NCBI GenBank assembly: GCA_964643965.1
Contig: CAZXVH010000116.1
Location: 1-15,851 of the forward strand
Length of the DNA stretch: 15,851 nt
DNA from: GCA-2746795 sp964643965
Lineage (GTDB): Bacteria; Chloroflexota; Anaerolineae; Promineifilales; Promineifilaceae
Direction of reading: 5' to 3'
Shown here: positions 7,301-14,650 of the stretch, in pieces
How positions within the stretch are numbered: the first letter of the stretch is position 1
Layout: each line of letters begins with the position of its first letter
Notes under the pieces: generated by a model
Seen by the model: the letters and a program-made list of their open reading frames with translations, nothing else
The model's database searches: none
Told to the model about the DNA's origin: nothing
Translations under genes and position numbers: made by a program

Positions 7301-7714
7301 GCGGGCAAGATGTCGGCGCTGCGATGCGGGCAAGATGTCGGCGCTGCGATGCGGGCAAGATGTCGGCGCTGTGATGCGGGCAAGATGTCGGCGCTGCGAT
7401 GCGGGCAAGATGCCCGCGCTGCGATGCGGGCAAGATGCCCGCGCTACGATGCGGGCAAGATGTCGGATGTCGGCGCTGCGATGCGGGCAAGATGCCCGCG
7501 CTACGATGCGGGCAAGATGTCGGCGCTGTGATGCGGGCAAGATGCCCGCGCTACGATGCGGGCAAGATGTCGGATGTCGGCGCTNNNNNNNNNNNNNNNN
7601 NNNNNNNNNNNNNNNNNNNNNNNNNNNNNNNNNNNNNNNNNNNNNNNNNNNNNNNNNNNNNNNNNNNNNNNNNNNNNNNNNNNNGCGATGCGGGCAAGAT
7701 GCCCGCGCTCCAGT
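7301..7714. repeat. 25-bp tandem repeat array with two unit types, interrupted by an assembly gap
   Basis: Eleven units begin near 7301, 7326, 7351, 7376, 7401, 7426, 7451, 7483, 7508, 7533 and 7558, with one more after the gap near 7690. Every unit carries GCGGGCAAGATG. It then reads either CCCGCGCT, making the perfect hairpin GCGGGCA-AGA-TGCCCGC, or TCGGCGCT, which destroys the stem. The two types alternate, and two units (near 7451 and 7558) carry an extra 7 bp. Units follow one another without spacers, so this is not a CRISPR. The array is open in several frames and generates long spurious reading frames. It sits directly upstream of the quinone oxidoreductase. Confidence 0.92.
7585..7684. 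other. Assembly gap of 100 N within the repeat array
   Basis: Exactly 100 Ns, the conventional placeholder for a gap of unknown length. It falls inside the 25-bp tandem array, so the true array length is unknown. Confidence 0.97.
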
Positions 7715-7742
7715 TTGCGCTCTAGTTGATGAGGAGGTATTT

Positions 7743-8735
7743 ATGAAAGCGATTGTGGTAGATGAACAAAATGGTGAGCCGGTGTTGGTGTGGCAAGAGG
7801 CGGCGGATGTGGAATTTGGGCGGGATGAGGTGCTGGTGGCGGTGAAGGCAACGGCCGTTAATCGCGCCGATTTGTTACAGGCCAGGGGCAATTATCCACC
7901 GCCGCCTGGAGCCAGCCAGATATTGGGGCTGGAAATGGCCGGGGTGATTCAGGAGGTGGGCGAGGATGTGGCCGGGTGGCAGGCAGGCGACCGGGTATGC
8001 GCTTTGCTGTCCGGCGGCGGTTATGCGGAGCAGGCGGCCGTGCCCGCCGACATGCTGATACCTTTGCCCGACGAGTGGACGTTTGCCCAGGGAACGGCCG
8101 TTCCCGAGGTCTGGTTGACCGCCTTTGTAAATCTCTTTCTGGAAGGGGATTTGCAGCCGGGGGAGACGGTGTTGATTCATGCCGGGGGCAGCGGCGTGGG
8201 CACGGCGGCCATCCAGTTGGCTAAAATCATTGGCGCTCGGGTATTTGTCACGGCCGGCGCCCCGGGAAAGCTGCATCGCTGTCGGGATTTGGGGGCAGCG
8301 TTGGCCGTCAATTATAAAGAGGAAGATTTTGTAACGGCCGTTCACGAAGCCACCAAGGGTGGAGGCGTGGATCTCATTTTAGACCCGGTGGGCGGCAGTT
8401 ACCTGGAGCGTAATATCAATGTCTTAAATCGGTTTGGCCGTCTGCTCAACATTGGGCTGATGGGCGGACCACAAGGAACCTTGAATATGAGATTGCTCCT
8501 GAGCAAGCGATTGAAAATTGTCGGCTCCACCTTGCGCTCCCGGCCGCTTGCTGAAAAAATTGAGATCACGCAGCAGTTCCGCCAACGTTTTTGGTCGGCG
8601 CTCGTCTCTGGAGAGTTGCAGCCCATTATCGACACGACTTTCCCCATTGCTGAGGCGCAGCAGGCGCATGAGTATGTGGCGGCGGATAAAAATATCGGCA
8701 AAGTGATTTTACTCGTTCAGATAAACGGGGGCTGA
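7743..8735 (+). CDS. NAD(P)H:quinone oxidoreductase, PIG3-type zinc-independent medium-chain reductase
   Basis: A 330-aa cytosolic enzyme of the quinone oxidoreductase branch of the medium-chain dehydrogenase/reductase superfamily. The N-terminal GroES-like domain has NRADLLQARGNYPPPPGAS (40-58) and LGLEMAGVI (61-69), typical of the PIG3 subfamily. The Rossmann domain has the nucleotide loop HAGGSGVGTAAIQLAK (146-161). The structural and catalytic zinc cysteines of alcohol dehydrogenases are absent, as expected. The start is fixed by a strong ribosome binding site, GAGGAGGT (7731-7738). An open frame runs upstream through the repeat array but has no protein-like character. The stop codon lies in the loop of a 9-bp hairpin that probably ends the transcript. 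The next gene is convergent. Confidence 0.92.
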   Translation: MKAIVVDEQNGEPVLVWQEAADVEFGRDEVLVAVKATAVNRADLLQARGNYPPPPGASQILGLEMAGVIQEVGEDVAGWQAGDRVCALLSGGGYAEQAAVPADMLIPLPDEWTFAQGTAVPEVWLTAFVNLFLEGDLQPGETVLIHAGGSGVGTAAIQLAKIIGARVFVTAGAPGKLHRCRDLGAALAVNYKEEDFVTAVHEATKGGGVDLILDPVGGSYLERNINVLNRFGRLLNIGLMGGPQGTLNMRLLLSKRLKIVGSTLRSRPLAEKIEITQQFRQRFWSALVSGELQPIIDTTFPIAEAQQAHEYVAADKNIGKVILLVQINGG

Positions 8736-8744
8736 AGCCCCCGT
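8725..8744. terminator. Hairpin spanning the quinone oxidoreductase stop codon
   Basis: ACGGGGGCT (8725-8733) pairs perfectly with AGCCCCCGT (8736-8744), leaving GA as the centre. The TGA stop (8733-8735) is within the hairpin. No U run follows on +; on the minus strand the stem is followed by TTTAT. It is the first of four hairpins in a row and could serve both convergent transcripts. Confidence 0.5.
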
Positions 8745-8756
8745 CTAAAAGGCAAT

Positions 8757-8835
8757 GCCCCATAAATGGGGCTGCGACGTTAAGAAGCCGGGTTTACCCG
8801 GCGTCATCTTGTAGCCGGGGCATAAATGCCTCGGC
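8757..8835. repeat. Cluster of three further palindromes between convergent genes
   Basis: Three hairpins with different stems but the same design: GCCCCAT-AA-ATGGGGC (8757-8772), GCCGGGT-TT-ACCCGGC (8787-8802) and a 10-bp stem GCCGGGGCAT-AA-ATGCCTCGGC (8814-8835) with one G·U pair on the + strand RNA. The last ends 4 nt before the permease stop codon (8840-8842). With the hairpin at 8725-8744 they fill essentially the whole intergenic space. This suggests a structured repeat element (REP-like) or a compound bidirectional terminator. Confidence 0.75.
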
Positions 8836-8839
8836 GCAG

Positions 8840-10129
8840 CTAGTCAGACGATTTCGTCCGTGAACGCCACGCCATGAAACGAGTTCTCAGGCTGGGGCGG
8901 GGCGTTCGTTCGGTCAAAATGGGGGCGGTTTGCTCGGTGAAGGGGGGCAAGTCAAACATTTTGCGCCAGATGTAGAGGGTCAACAGCTTGATGGTAGCCA
9001 GAATAGGGGCCGCCAGAATCGCGCCCAAAATACCGGCCAGGGAAGCGCCCATCAACACGCCTAACAACACCAGGAGAGGATGCAAATTGAGGGCATTGCC
9101 CATAATGCGAGGCACTAAAATGTTATTCTCCAACTGCTGCACAATAAACATCCAGCCCAACGTCAGCAAAGCCAATTGTACATTGCTTAATCCCAGATAA
9201 TTTGTTGGTTGGAAGAAGGCCACGATGATGGCTATGATGCCACTTATGATGGGGCCAAAATTGGGCACGAGTTCCAGAATGCCGGAGATGATGCCCAAAG
9301 CGATAGCATTTTGCACCCCCAACAGCGCCAATCCCGCCCAACTGGCAAGGCCCACGCTCAAGCCCAAGAGCATTTGTCCGCGCAGATAAGCGCTCCACAC
9401 CAGGCTAAACGATTTCATCATTCTTTTGGCGTCATGTTGGTAGCCTGGGGTGCGAGCCAGGCGCATGACATATCCACTCAGTTTAGGGATTTCGGCGGCC
9501 AGATAAATGGAAAGCACGAAGATGAAGAACAAATTGCCGACAATACCGATAGTTCGCGTAGCCATTGAGGTCACAACCCCATAACTCTTGCTCACAGCCG
9601 GTTCAATCAACCCCAATACCTGGTTGCCAATGGCAGTCCAATCAATGTCAGCGGGGGAGAAGGTAAGTGACCCCACCGCGATGGGGTCAGTTTGGGTGGC
9701 CGTTCTCTCAATGAAGGCGGTAATATCGGTGATGAGAACGGGGAACTGCTTAATGAAAGAAGTGGCTTGAATATAAGTAGCTGCGCCTAAAATGGCAACG
9801 GCCGTTACCAGCAGCACTGCCAGCAGCAAATAAACTATCCCCACCACAATGCCCCGACCAATACCGGTACGCCTATGGGTAAAAGCGATAATAGGATTCA
9901 TGAGATAGGCCAGGATAGCCGCCATCGCTACCATGCGAATGACATTGGTAAAACGCAGGGTGATGGCCACCAGCAGCACCAACATAGCAATGGTCACGAT
10001 GATCTTGGTATTGGTACTCCATAACGGTGATTCCGCATCGTTGGCGTCGTCCGGCTCCGGATCGGGCAAAGCCGGGATTCCCGCTGCTTCCACTTCGATT
10101 TCTGGTAGATTCTTAGAGGTTGTGGTCAT
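8840..10129 (-). CDS. AI-2E family (PerM/UPF0118) transporter
   Basis: A 429-aa integral membrane protein with about eight hydrophobic segments (near 42-60, 64-82, 91-118, 194-212, 251-283, 290-306, 317-331 and 349-385). The family signature ELVPNFGP is at 286-293, followed by NNILVPRIMGNALNLHPLLVLLGVLMGASLAGILGAILAAP (335-375), both characteristic. The N-terminal 40 residues are acidic and hydrophilic. The family includes the autoinducer-2 exporter TqsA and Na+/H+ antiporters; the substrate here is unknown. AAGGAT lies about 10 nt upstream of the ATG. It begins 14 nt after the true stop of the upstream methyltransferase/GT-C gene (10144), so it is probably the last gene of that operon. It converges on the quinone oxidoreductase. 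Confidence 0.92.
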   Translation of the reverse strand: MTTTSKNLPEIEVEAAGIPALPDPEPDDANDAESPLWSTNTKIIVTIAMLVLLVAITLRFTNVIRMVAMAAILAYLMNPIIAFTHRRTGIGRGIVVGIVYLLLAVLLVTAVAILGAATYIQATSFIKQFPVLITDITAFIERTATQTDPIAVGSLTFSPADIDWTAIGNQVLGLIEPAVSKSYGVVTSMATRTIGIVGNLFFIFVLSIYLAAEIPKLSGYVMRLARTPGYQHDAKRMMKSFSLVWSAYLRGQMLLGLSVGLASWAGLALLGVQNAIALGIISGILELVPNFGPIISGIIAIIVAFFQPTNYLGLSNVQLALLTLGWMFIVQQLENNILVPRIMGNALNLHPLLVLLGVLMGASLAGILGAILAAPILATIKLLTLYIWRKMFDLPPFTEQTAPILTERTPRPSLRTRFMAWRSRTKSSD

Positions 10130-10143
10130 AGCTGAATTTATCC

Positions 10144-10290
10144 TTAGGGTGAAACCTCGTAAACGTAAAATAAGGGGTTGCTGTGATAACCAGGGAGGGT
10201 GCGTGGTTCGCCGCCCGGATACAACGCTTCTATGCTCACCATTTCACCAGCCCGTTCAGGCAGGAAAATAAAAGTGAGGGCGTCGGTGGT
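10144..10290 (-). pseudogene. True 3' end of the methyltransferase/GT-C gene, split off by misassembly
   Basis: On the minus strand this reads ...TDALTFIFLPERAGEMVSIEALYPGG... to a stop at 10144-10146. The first part matches the C-terminus of the main open frame, where 10375-10452 gives TDARTFILLPVRGGEIVSI followed by a stop. The two stretches align without indels at an offset of 159 nt (53 codons, 65 of 78 identical), and all 13 differences are transversions, which points to sequencing error. The stop at 10387-10389 (TAA) corresponds to GAA in this copy. The intact protein therefore probably continues 28 residues further and ends in YEVSP. Confidence 0.8.
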
Positions 10291-10374
10291 GGGGGGGGGG
10301 GGGGCGGGGGCGGGGGGGCCCCCCCCCCCCCCCAAAAAAAAAAAAAATTCACCGAACAAAAAGCNNNNNNNNNN
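10291..10374. other. Low-quality homopolymer tract and 10-N gap
   Basis: Runs of G, then C, then A (about 10291-10347), a short unmatched stretch, then ten Ns (10365-10374). This lies between two overlapping versions of the same gene end. It looks like untrimmed read tails at a contig join, not biology. Confidence 0.9.
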
Positions 10375-10386
10375 CGTATACAACGC

Positions 10387-13371
10387 TTATATGCTCACAA
10401 TTTCCCCTCCCCTTACCGGCAGTAAAATAAACGTGCGGGCGTCGGTGTTGGGCGGAGAATAAACGGCCTTTTCTACTCCGCCCACCACATCAAACAAATT
10501 CTCGTTCGCCGTAAACGAAGGGGCTAAAAAAGGAATCGTGGGGAAACTGATATACATGTTGGGTGGACCAAAAAAATAAGCGGTGGTCGTGTCACTGTCC
10601 AGCGTGTTCAAATAGACCGCGATTTCATGGGCGATTTCGGTATTGCGGTCAGCAAAGGTGTGGGCCGCCCGGTAGGGGCCAAAGTAGAAGAATGACTCGT
10701 TCAGGGCGATCAGCGCCGCCACTACCAACACCACCGGCAGCAGCCATTCATCGACGCGTCCGGCGGTGGCGGGCAGGGAAGCCAGCAGCCATTGAACCAA
10801 TTCTACCAGCGCCGCTCCCGCCAGCAGGCAAACTATAGGCAGCGCTATCACCAGCCGGTGACTGCTGGGCGATTCCAGCAGCAGCGCCGACCCAAAAATA
10901 AGGGGCACAAGCAGCCAGAATAAGGCGATGACATATTTATGCTCCCGCAGGCGTAAAACGGCGAGCATCACCCCCAGCAGGAAGAAGACGGCCAGGCCAT
11001 TGCTCAATAACGGCCGTTCCGGGCGGTAAGAAGGGCTGGCGTCTAACGTGGCGTTAAACGCCAACAATGTCCGGCTCAACTGTCCCTGCCAGATTTGCCC
11101 ACTGCTTTCCCCCGTCCGCGCTGCTTCCTGCGCCAGCCAGTCCGTCTGGCCACTGAGCAGGCTCAACTGGTTGAAGCGTTCCATGAACAGGCCGGGTTGG
11201 TTGTGGTAATGCAGCAGCATGGGCAGCGCCGCCACCAGCGCCAGCAGCGCCCCCGCCACAATGTGGCTAAACTGCGCCTGAAAGCGACGACGAGCGCCGA
11301 TCACAGCCACAGTCAGCAGTCCGATTAAAATGAGAGGCAGCAAATGAGAGGCCGTGTAAGTGTAGGCGCACAGCCCGGTAAACAGGCCGGCCCACAACCA
11401 GCTGGAGCGACGGCCGTTTTGCCAGGCCAGCGCCACGCTGCCCAACGCCAACAGCGCCAGCAGCCCATCCCACACATTCGTCAAACCGAGACGGCTGTAA
11501 TGCAAATGAAAATGGGAACCGGCCAGCAGCACCGCCGCCGCCAGCCCCACTTCTACGCGCCATAATCGAGTACCAAAATAGAAGACGGCCGTTACCGTCA
11601 GCGCCCCTATCAACGGCGAGAGCAGCCGCAGCGAAACCGCCGAAGGGCCAAACAGCTTCACCGGCAGCGCCATCAGAAAGAGGGGCAGGGTGGGGTTGCT
11701 CAACCAGCCGGTGGCAAAGGGATTGGTAAACGCGCCGTGAGCAATGGCCTGCATATCCAGACCCAGGCTGGCTTCCACCCCGTTGAGAATCCAGGGATGG
11801 CTGCCCAGAGCCACCACGCGAATGGCTAACGCAATGAGTAACAGCACCGCCCCCGCCGCCAGCAGCAGCCAGCCAGAAATCGCAGTGTCAGACCGATGAG
11901 GGTTGAGCCTGTCGGCGCCTGGCGCAGGCGCGACCGCCTCTGGCTGCGGCCGCCCGGCGTCACTGAGCACGTAAAACGCCAGCCCCAGACCGCCTGCCCA
12001 CAGCGCCAGCGTCAACCAGGCCGGCCAGGGCGACAAGAATGAGGCGGCTTGTCGATAAGCAATAAGCGCCAGAAAAAACGACAGCAGCAGCCACCAGCGT
12101 CGTTTGGGGATCATGCCTGGGCGGAAAAACGGCCGTTCTCCCCCCGGCGCTCGTATGGTAATCAACCCCATGCGCCAGGCCAGCAGCGTCAGCGCTAGAA
12201 AACTGAGAAAAAACCAACTCAGCCCGCCGCCACCATCCGCGCCATCCCCGCTCACCGAAATCTGCCCCACCAGCGCCAACAACAGCGTCAGCCCCGCCAG
12301 GCTAACCGCGATCAAATCAAACCGCGATTTAGGGTCACGCGCTTCACTTTCTACTTTATCCGGTTCAACCGGCTCCATCTCCCTCACAGCCGTTTCACTG
12401 TCCCCTGCAAACTGTTCACCGTCCCCTACAAACTGTTCACTGTCCCCTGCAAACTGTTCACTGTAAACTGTAAACTGCCCCCTGTCCACCACCTCTGCCA
12501 ACTCCGCCACTGAAAACGGCCGGGCCGGGGGCAGGTAAAAAGGCACAGGTCCATTTGCTTTTTTGCGAGCCACGATGAGCAGGCAGGTTCCGTGATCAGC
12601 TTCGGCTTCTTCCTCGTAAAAGGGACGCAGCCAGCGTTCGGTGTATTTGAGGCTGCTCTCCCAAGGGGCGACAATCCAGGTTCCCGTGAGCAGATGCAGC
12701 AAGGCAGAGGGCAGCCCTTGCACATGGCCCAGTTCCAGGGCGTGGAGCGCCTCGGCCGAAAAATAATATTGCCACCGTTCAATGACAAAACCGGCCTGCG
12801 CCAGCCGCCTGGCCCATACTTCCGGGCCATCGGTGTGTTCATGGCGGGCGATTTTGTTGAAAAAAGTGCGGTAGCGGTCGGCCAGGCCGGGCATATTCAG
12901 CTTTTCCAGCCAGAGAGCGCCGCCCAGTTCTTGGGTGAAGTATTGGCTGGGCATGGTGATGAGGAAACGGCCGTTTTCTTGCAGCACCCGTCCCGTTTCA
13001 TTTAAAACCGGCTGGATATCGGGGATGTGTTCCAGCACCGAATTGCTAAAGGCGCTGGCGAAATAGTTATCGGGGAACGGCATCTGGTCCCCCATGCCTT
13101 GCAGCAGCAGGTCGTAAGCGCCAGCCCGGTATGACTTTTTCAGCGGATTCCACCAGGGATCAATACCCACATCCAGGTTGTGGTCAAAGGTCATTTGGGC
13201 AAAGTGCCCATCGCCGCAGCCTACATCCAGCACCGGCGCGGGCAAATCCACCGCGTAGTAAAAACGGGATTCAACCGCCCGCAGCACAGCGCGGAAGGCG
13301 GGGATCGTTTTCAACTGCCGCCACAGCAGATCATCTTCTGGCAGAAAGGGTAGATCGTCAGTCACACTCAT
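10387..13371 (-). CDS. Fusion of SAM methyltransferase and GT-C (PMT/ArnT-like) membrane glycosyltransferase
   Basis: A 994-aa protein as given, about 1022 aa once the 3' misassembly is repaired. Residues 1-270 are a class I methyltransferase: motif I VLDVGCGDGHFAQ (47-59), DVGIDP (67-72), GDQMPFPDNYF (94-104), SVLEHIPD (111-118). Residues about 297-329 are a low-complexity linker encoded by heptamer repeats (EQFAGDS repeated). Residues 352-480 hold several membrane segments, and 500-994 a multi-spanning GT39-like domain with LSNPTLPLFLMALPVKLFGPSAVSLRLLSPLIGALT (557-592). GT-C enzymes use polyprenyl-phosphate sugars on the outer face. The first-loop acidic motif, usually Asp-Glu, reads GVEA here (531-534), so only the Glu is kept. 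The start overlaps the GT4 stop by 4 nt (ATGA). The domains could modify the same glycan or lipid; this is inference. Confidence 0.85.
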   Translation of the reverse strand: MSVTDDLPFLPEDDLLWRQLKTIPAFRAVLRAVESRFYYAVDLPAPVLDVGCGDGHFAQMTFDHNLDVGIDPWWNPLKKSYRAGAYDLLLQGMGDQMPFPDNYFASAFSNSVLEHIPDIQPVLNETGRVLQENGRFLITMPSQYFTQELGGALWLEKLNMPGLADRYRTFFNKIARHEHTDGPEVWARRLAQAGFVIERWQYYFSAEALHALELGHVQGLPSALLHLLTGTWIVAPWESSLKYTERWLRPFYEEEAEADHGTCLLIVARKKANGPVPFYLPPARPFSVAELAEVVDRGQFTVYSEQFAGDSEQFVGDGEQFAGDSETAVREMEPVEPDKVESEARDPKSRFDLIAVSLAGLTLLLALVGQISVSGDGADGGGGLSWFFLSFLALTLLAWRMGLITIRAPGGERPFFRPGMIPKRRWWLLLSFFLALIAYRQAASFLSPWPAWLTLALWAGGLGLAFYVLSDAGRPQPEAVAPAPGADRLNPHRSDTAISGWLLLAAGAVLLLIALAIRVVALGSHPWILNGVEASLGLDMQAIAHGAFTNPFATGWLSNPTLPLFLMALPVKLFGPSAVSLRLLSPLIGALTVTAVFYFGTRLWRVEVGLAAAVLLAGSHFHLHYSRLGLTNVWDGLLALLALGSVALAWQNGRRSSWLWAGLFTGLCAYTYTASHLLPLILIGLLTVAVIGARRRFQAQFSHIVAGALLALVAALPMLLHYHNQPGLFMERFNQLSLLSGQTDWLAQEAARTGESSGQIWQGQLSRTLLAFNATLDASPSYRPERPLLSNGLAVFFLLGVMLAVLRLREHKYVIALFWLLVPLIFGSALLLESPSSHRLVIALPIVCLLAGAALVELVQWLLASLPATAGRVDEWLLPVVLVVAALIALNESFFYFGPYRAAHTFADRNTEIAHEIAVYLNTLDSDTTTAYFFGPPNMYISFPTIPFLAPSFTANENLFDVVGGVEKAVYSPPNTDARTFILLPVRGGEIVSI
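12398..12488. repeat. Heptanucleotide array inside the methyltransferase/GT-C gene
   Basis: Thirteen consecutive heptamers, such as CTGTCCC, CTGCAAA, CTGTTCA, CTGTAAA and CTGTCCA. A 21-bp higher-order period (three heptamers) appears as the 7-residue peptide repeat EQFAGDS/EQFVGDG/EQFAGDS. It lies exactly at the boundary between the methyltransferase and the membrane domain. Orientation is the same as in the other two arrays. Confidence 0.9.
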
Positions 13372-14597
13372 TGGGAATTGGCAGCGGCGTCGCGCATGGC
13401 GCGAAGCCGCTCATAGGCGGCCGGTTCGGCCGCGGGCGGTGGTGGATTGCCTTGTTGCAAGCGCTTAAACAGGCTGAGGTAAGCAACGGCCGTTTGCCGG
13501 GGGCTAAAACTGTCGGCGATCAACTCAGACGAGCGCTGGTAAGCGGCCTTGTCATCCAAAATTTTGATGATGGCCGCCGCCAACGCCGCATGGTCGCCAA
13601 TTGCCGTCACTTCGCCCATGCCGGTCATGGTGACGGGTTGGCGCACCCCAGGCAAACTGCAAGCAGCTACCGGCACATGGTTGGTCATCGCTTCAATTTG
13701 CACCAGACCAAAGCTCTCTGTGCTGTTGAGGCTGGTGACGCACAAGACATCCAGATTTTTGTAAAAGGCGGTCAGTTCCGCGCCGTGCAAGGTTCCCAGC
13801 TGGCGGTAAGTCTCTTTATATTTCTCAAATAACGGGGCCAGGCGGGCGGCGTACGCTTCTTCGCCCAGGATATCTTCATAGGGGCCGGCGTGTAACACCA
13901 GGGCGTCGGGATGCGCTTGCAGCACCAGGGGCAGGGCGTTGAGCAGCACTTCTACTCCTTTCTCCGCCGCCAACCGCGCCGAGATGCCGATAACGGAACG
14001 GCCGTTTAGTCCATGCTTCTCCCTGAACGCCGCCGATTCTTCATCACTACATTCGTCCAAAGCCACTGGCGGCGGGATGATATGCAGCTTTTTATCCAAA
14101 AATTGGGAAAGAAAGGGAGAATGGGCGCCATAGTCGTGGGTATACGTCACTACGGCATCGGCCAGGCGGCCGGCGCTGTTATTTTGAAACTGCACCACCC
14201 GATCTACCAGGCGATTAAACAAACCGTCAGGCAGTTTAAGATCACAGTGATAGGTCAGCACCACCGGCTTACCCAAGAGACGGCCGCGCATGGCCACGCC
14301 GGGCGCATCAAACTGCGGCAGATGGAGATGGATGACATCCACGCGATGGGCCAGTTTCCAGGCCATTGGCCCAAATTCTGGCATCAACACCCCTTTACTC
14401 ACGCGCAGCGCCACCGGCGTACGCACGATTTTCACGCCGTCCATCACTTCATAACGTGGCAGCGTCTTTTCATATTGGGCGGTCAAGACCGTCACATCAT
14501 GGCCCAGTTCCGCCAGCGCCCGGTTCAGCCTTTCCACATAGATGGTGAGGCCGCTGACCCAGGGGCGATAATAGGTTAAAACTTCCAAAATTTTCAT
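13368..14597 (-). CDS. Family 4 glycosyltransferase (GT-B fold)
   Basis: A 409-aa retaining glycosyltransferase that uses nucleotide sugars on the cytosolic side. The N-terminal acceptor domain begins MKILEVLTYYRPWVSGLTIYVERLNRALAELGHDVTVLT, with the glycine loop typical of GT4, and contains DVIHLHLPQFD (87-97). The C-terminal donor domain has SARLAAEKGVEVLL (206-219) and the EX7E motif, Glu294 to Glu302, in NSTESFGLVQIEAM. It resembles PimA/PimB-type and other lipid-sugar transferases, but the acceptor cannot be assigned. The final 40 residues are Pro/Ala-rich. The stop overlaps the ATG of the next gene as ATGA, so the two are translationally coupled. It follows the flippase-like gene by 53 bp. 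Confidence 0.92.
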   Translation of the reverse strand: MKILEVLTYYRPWVSGLTIYVERLNRALAELGHDVTVLTAQYEKTLPRYEVMDGVKIVRTPVALRVSKGVLMPEFGPMAWKLAHRVDVIHLHLPQFDAPGVAMRGRLLGKPVVLTYHCDLKLPDGLFNRLVDRVVQFQNNSAGRLADAVVTYTHDYGAHSPFLSQFLDKKLHIIPPPVALDECSDEESAAFREKHGLNGRSVIGISARLAAEKGVEVLLNALPLVLQAHPDALVLHAGPYEDILGEEAYAARLAPLFEKYKETYRQLGTLHGAELTAFYKNLDVLCVTSLNSTESFGLVQIEAMTNHVPVAACSLPGVRQPVTMTGMGEVTAIGDHAALAAAIIKILDDKAAYQRSSELIADSFSPRQTAVAYLSLFKRLQQGNPPPPAAEPAAYERLRAMRDAAANSQ

Positions 14598-14620
14598 AAA
14601 CTCACACTCTGAGAAAAATT

Positions 14621-14626
14621 ATTATA
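14621..14626 (-). promoter_or_regulatory. Candidate -10 element ahead of the GT4 gene
   Basis: A perfect TATAAT on the minus strand in the 53-bp gap upstream of the GT4 start (14597), giving a leader of about 17 nt. No good -35 is visible. It could supply an internal promoter in addition to read-through from the flippase-like gene. Confidence 0.3.
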
Positions 14627-14650
14627 AAGGATTAACTTTTATACACCTGC

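Noticed and set aside
7301..7714. CRISPR array
   Set aside because: The 25-bp units are head to tail with no unique spacers, and no cas gene is present.
7188..7742. N-terminal extension of the quinone oxidoreductase through the 25-bp array
   Set aside because: The extension is low-complexity repeat translation crossing a gap of arbitrary length. The family start and a strong ribosome binding site fit 7743.
10144..10383. A separate 79-aa gene rich in Gly/Pro
   Set aside because: Its distinctive part is translated homopolymer and Ns. The remainder is the true C-terminus of the neighbouring GT-C gene.
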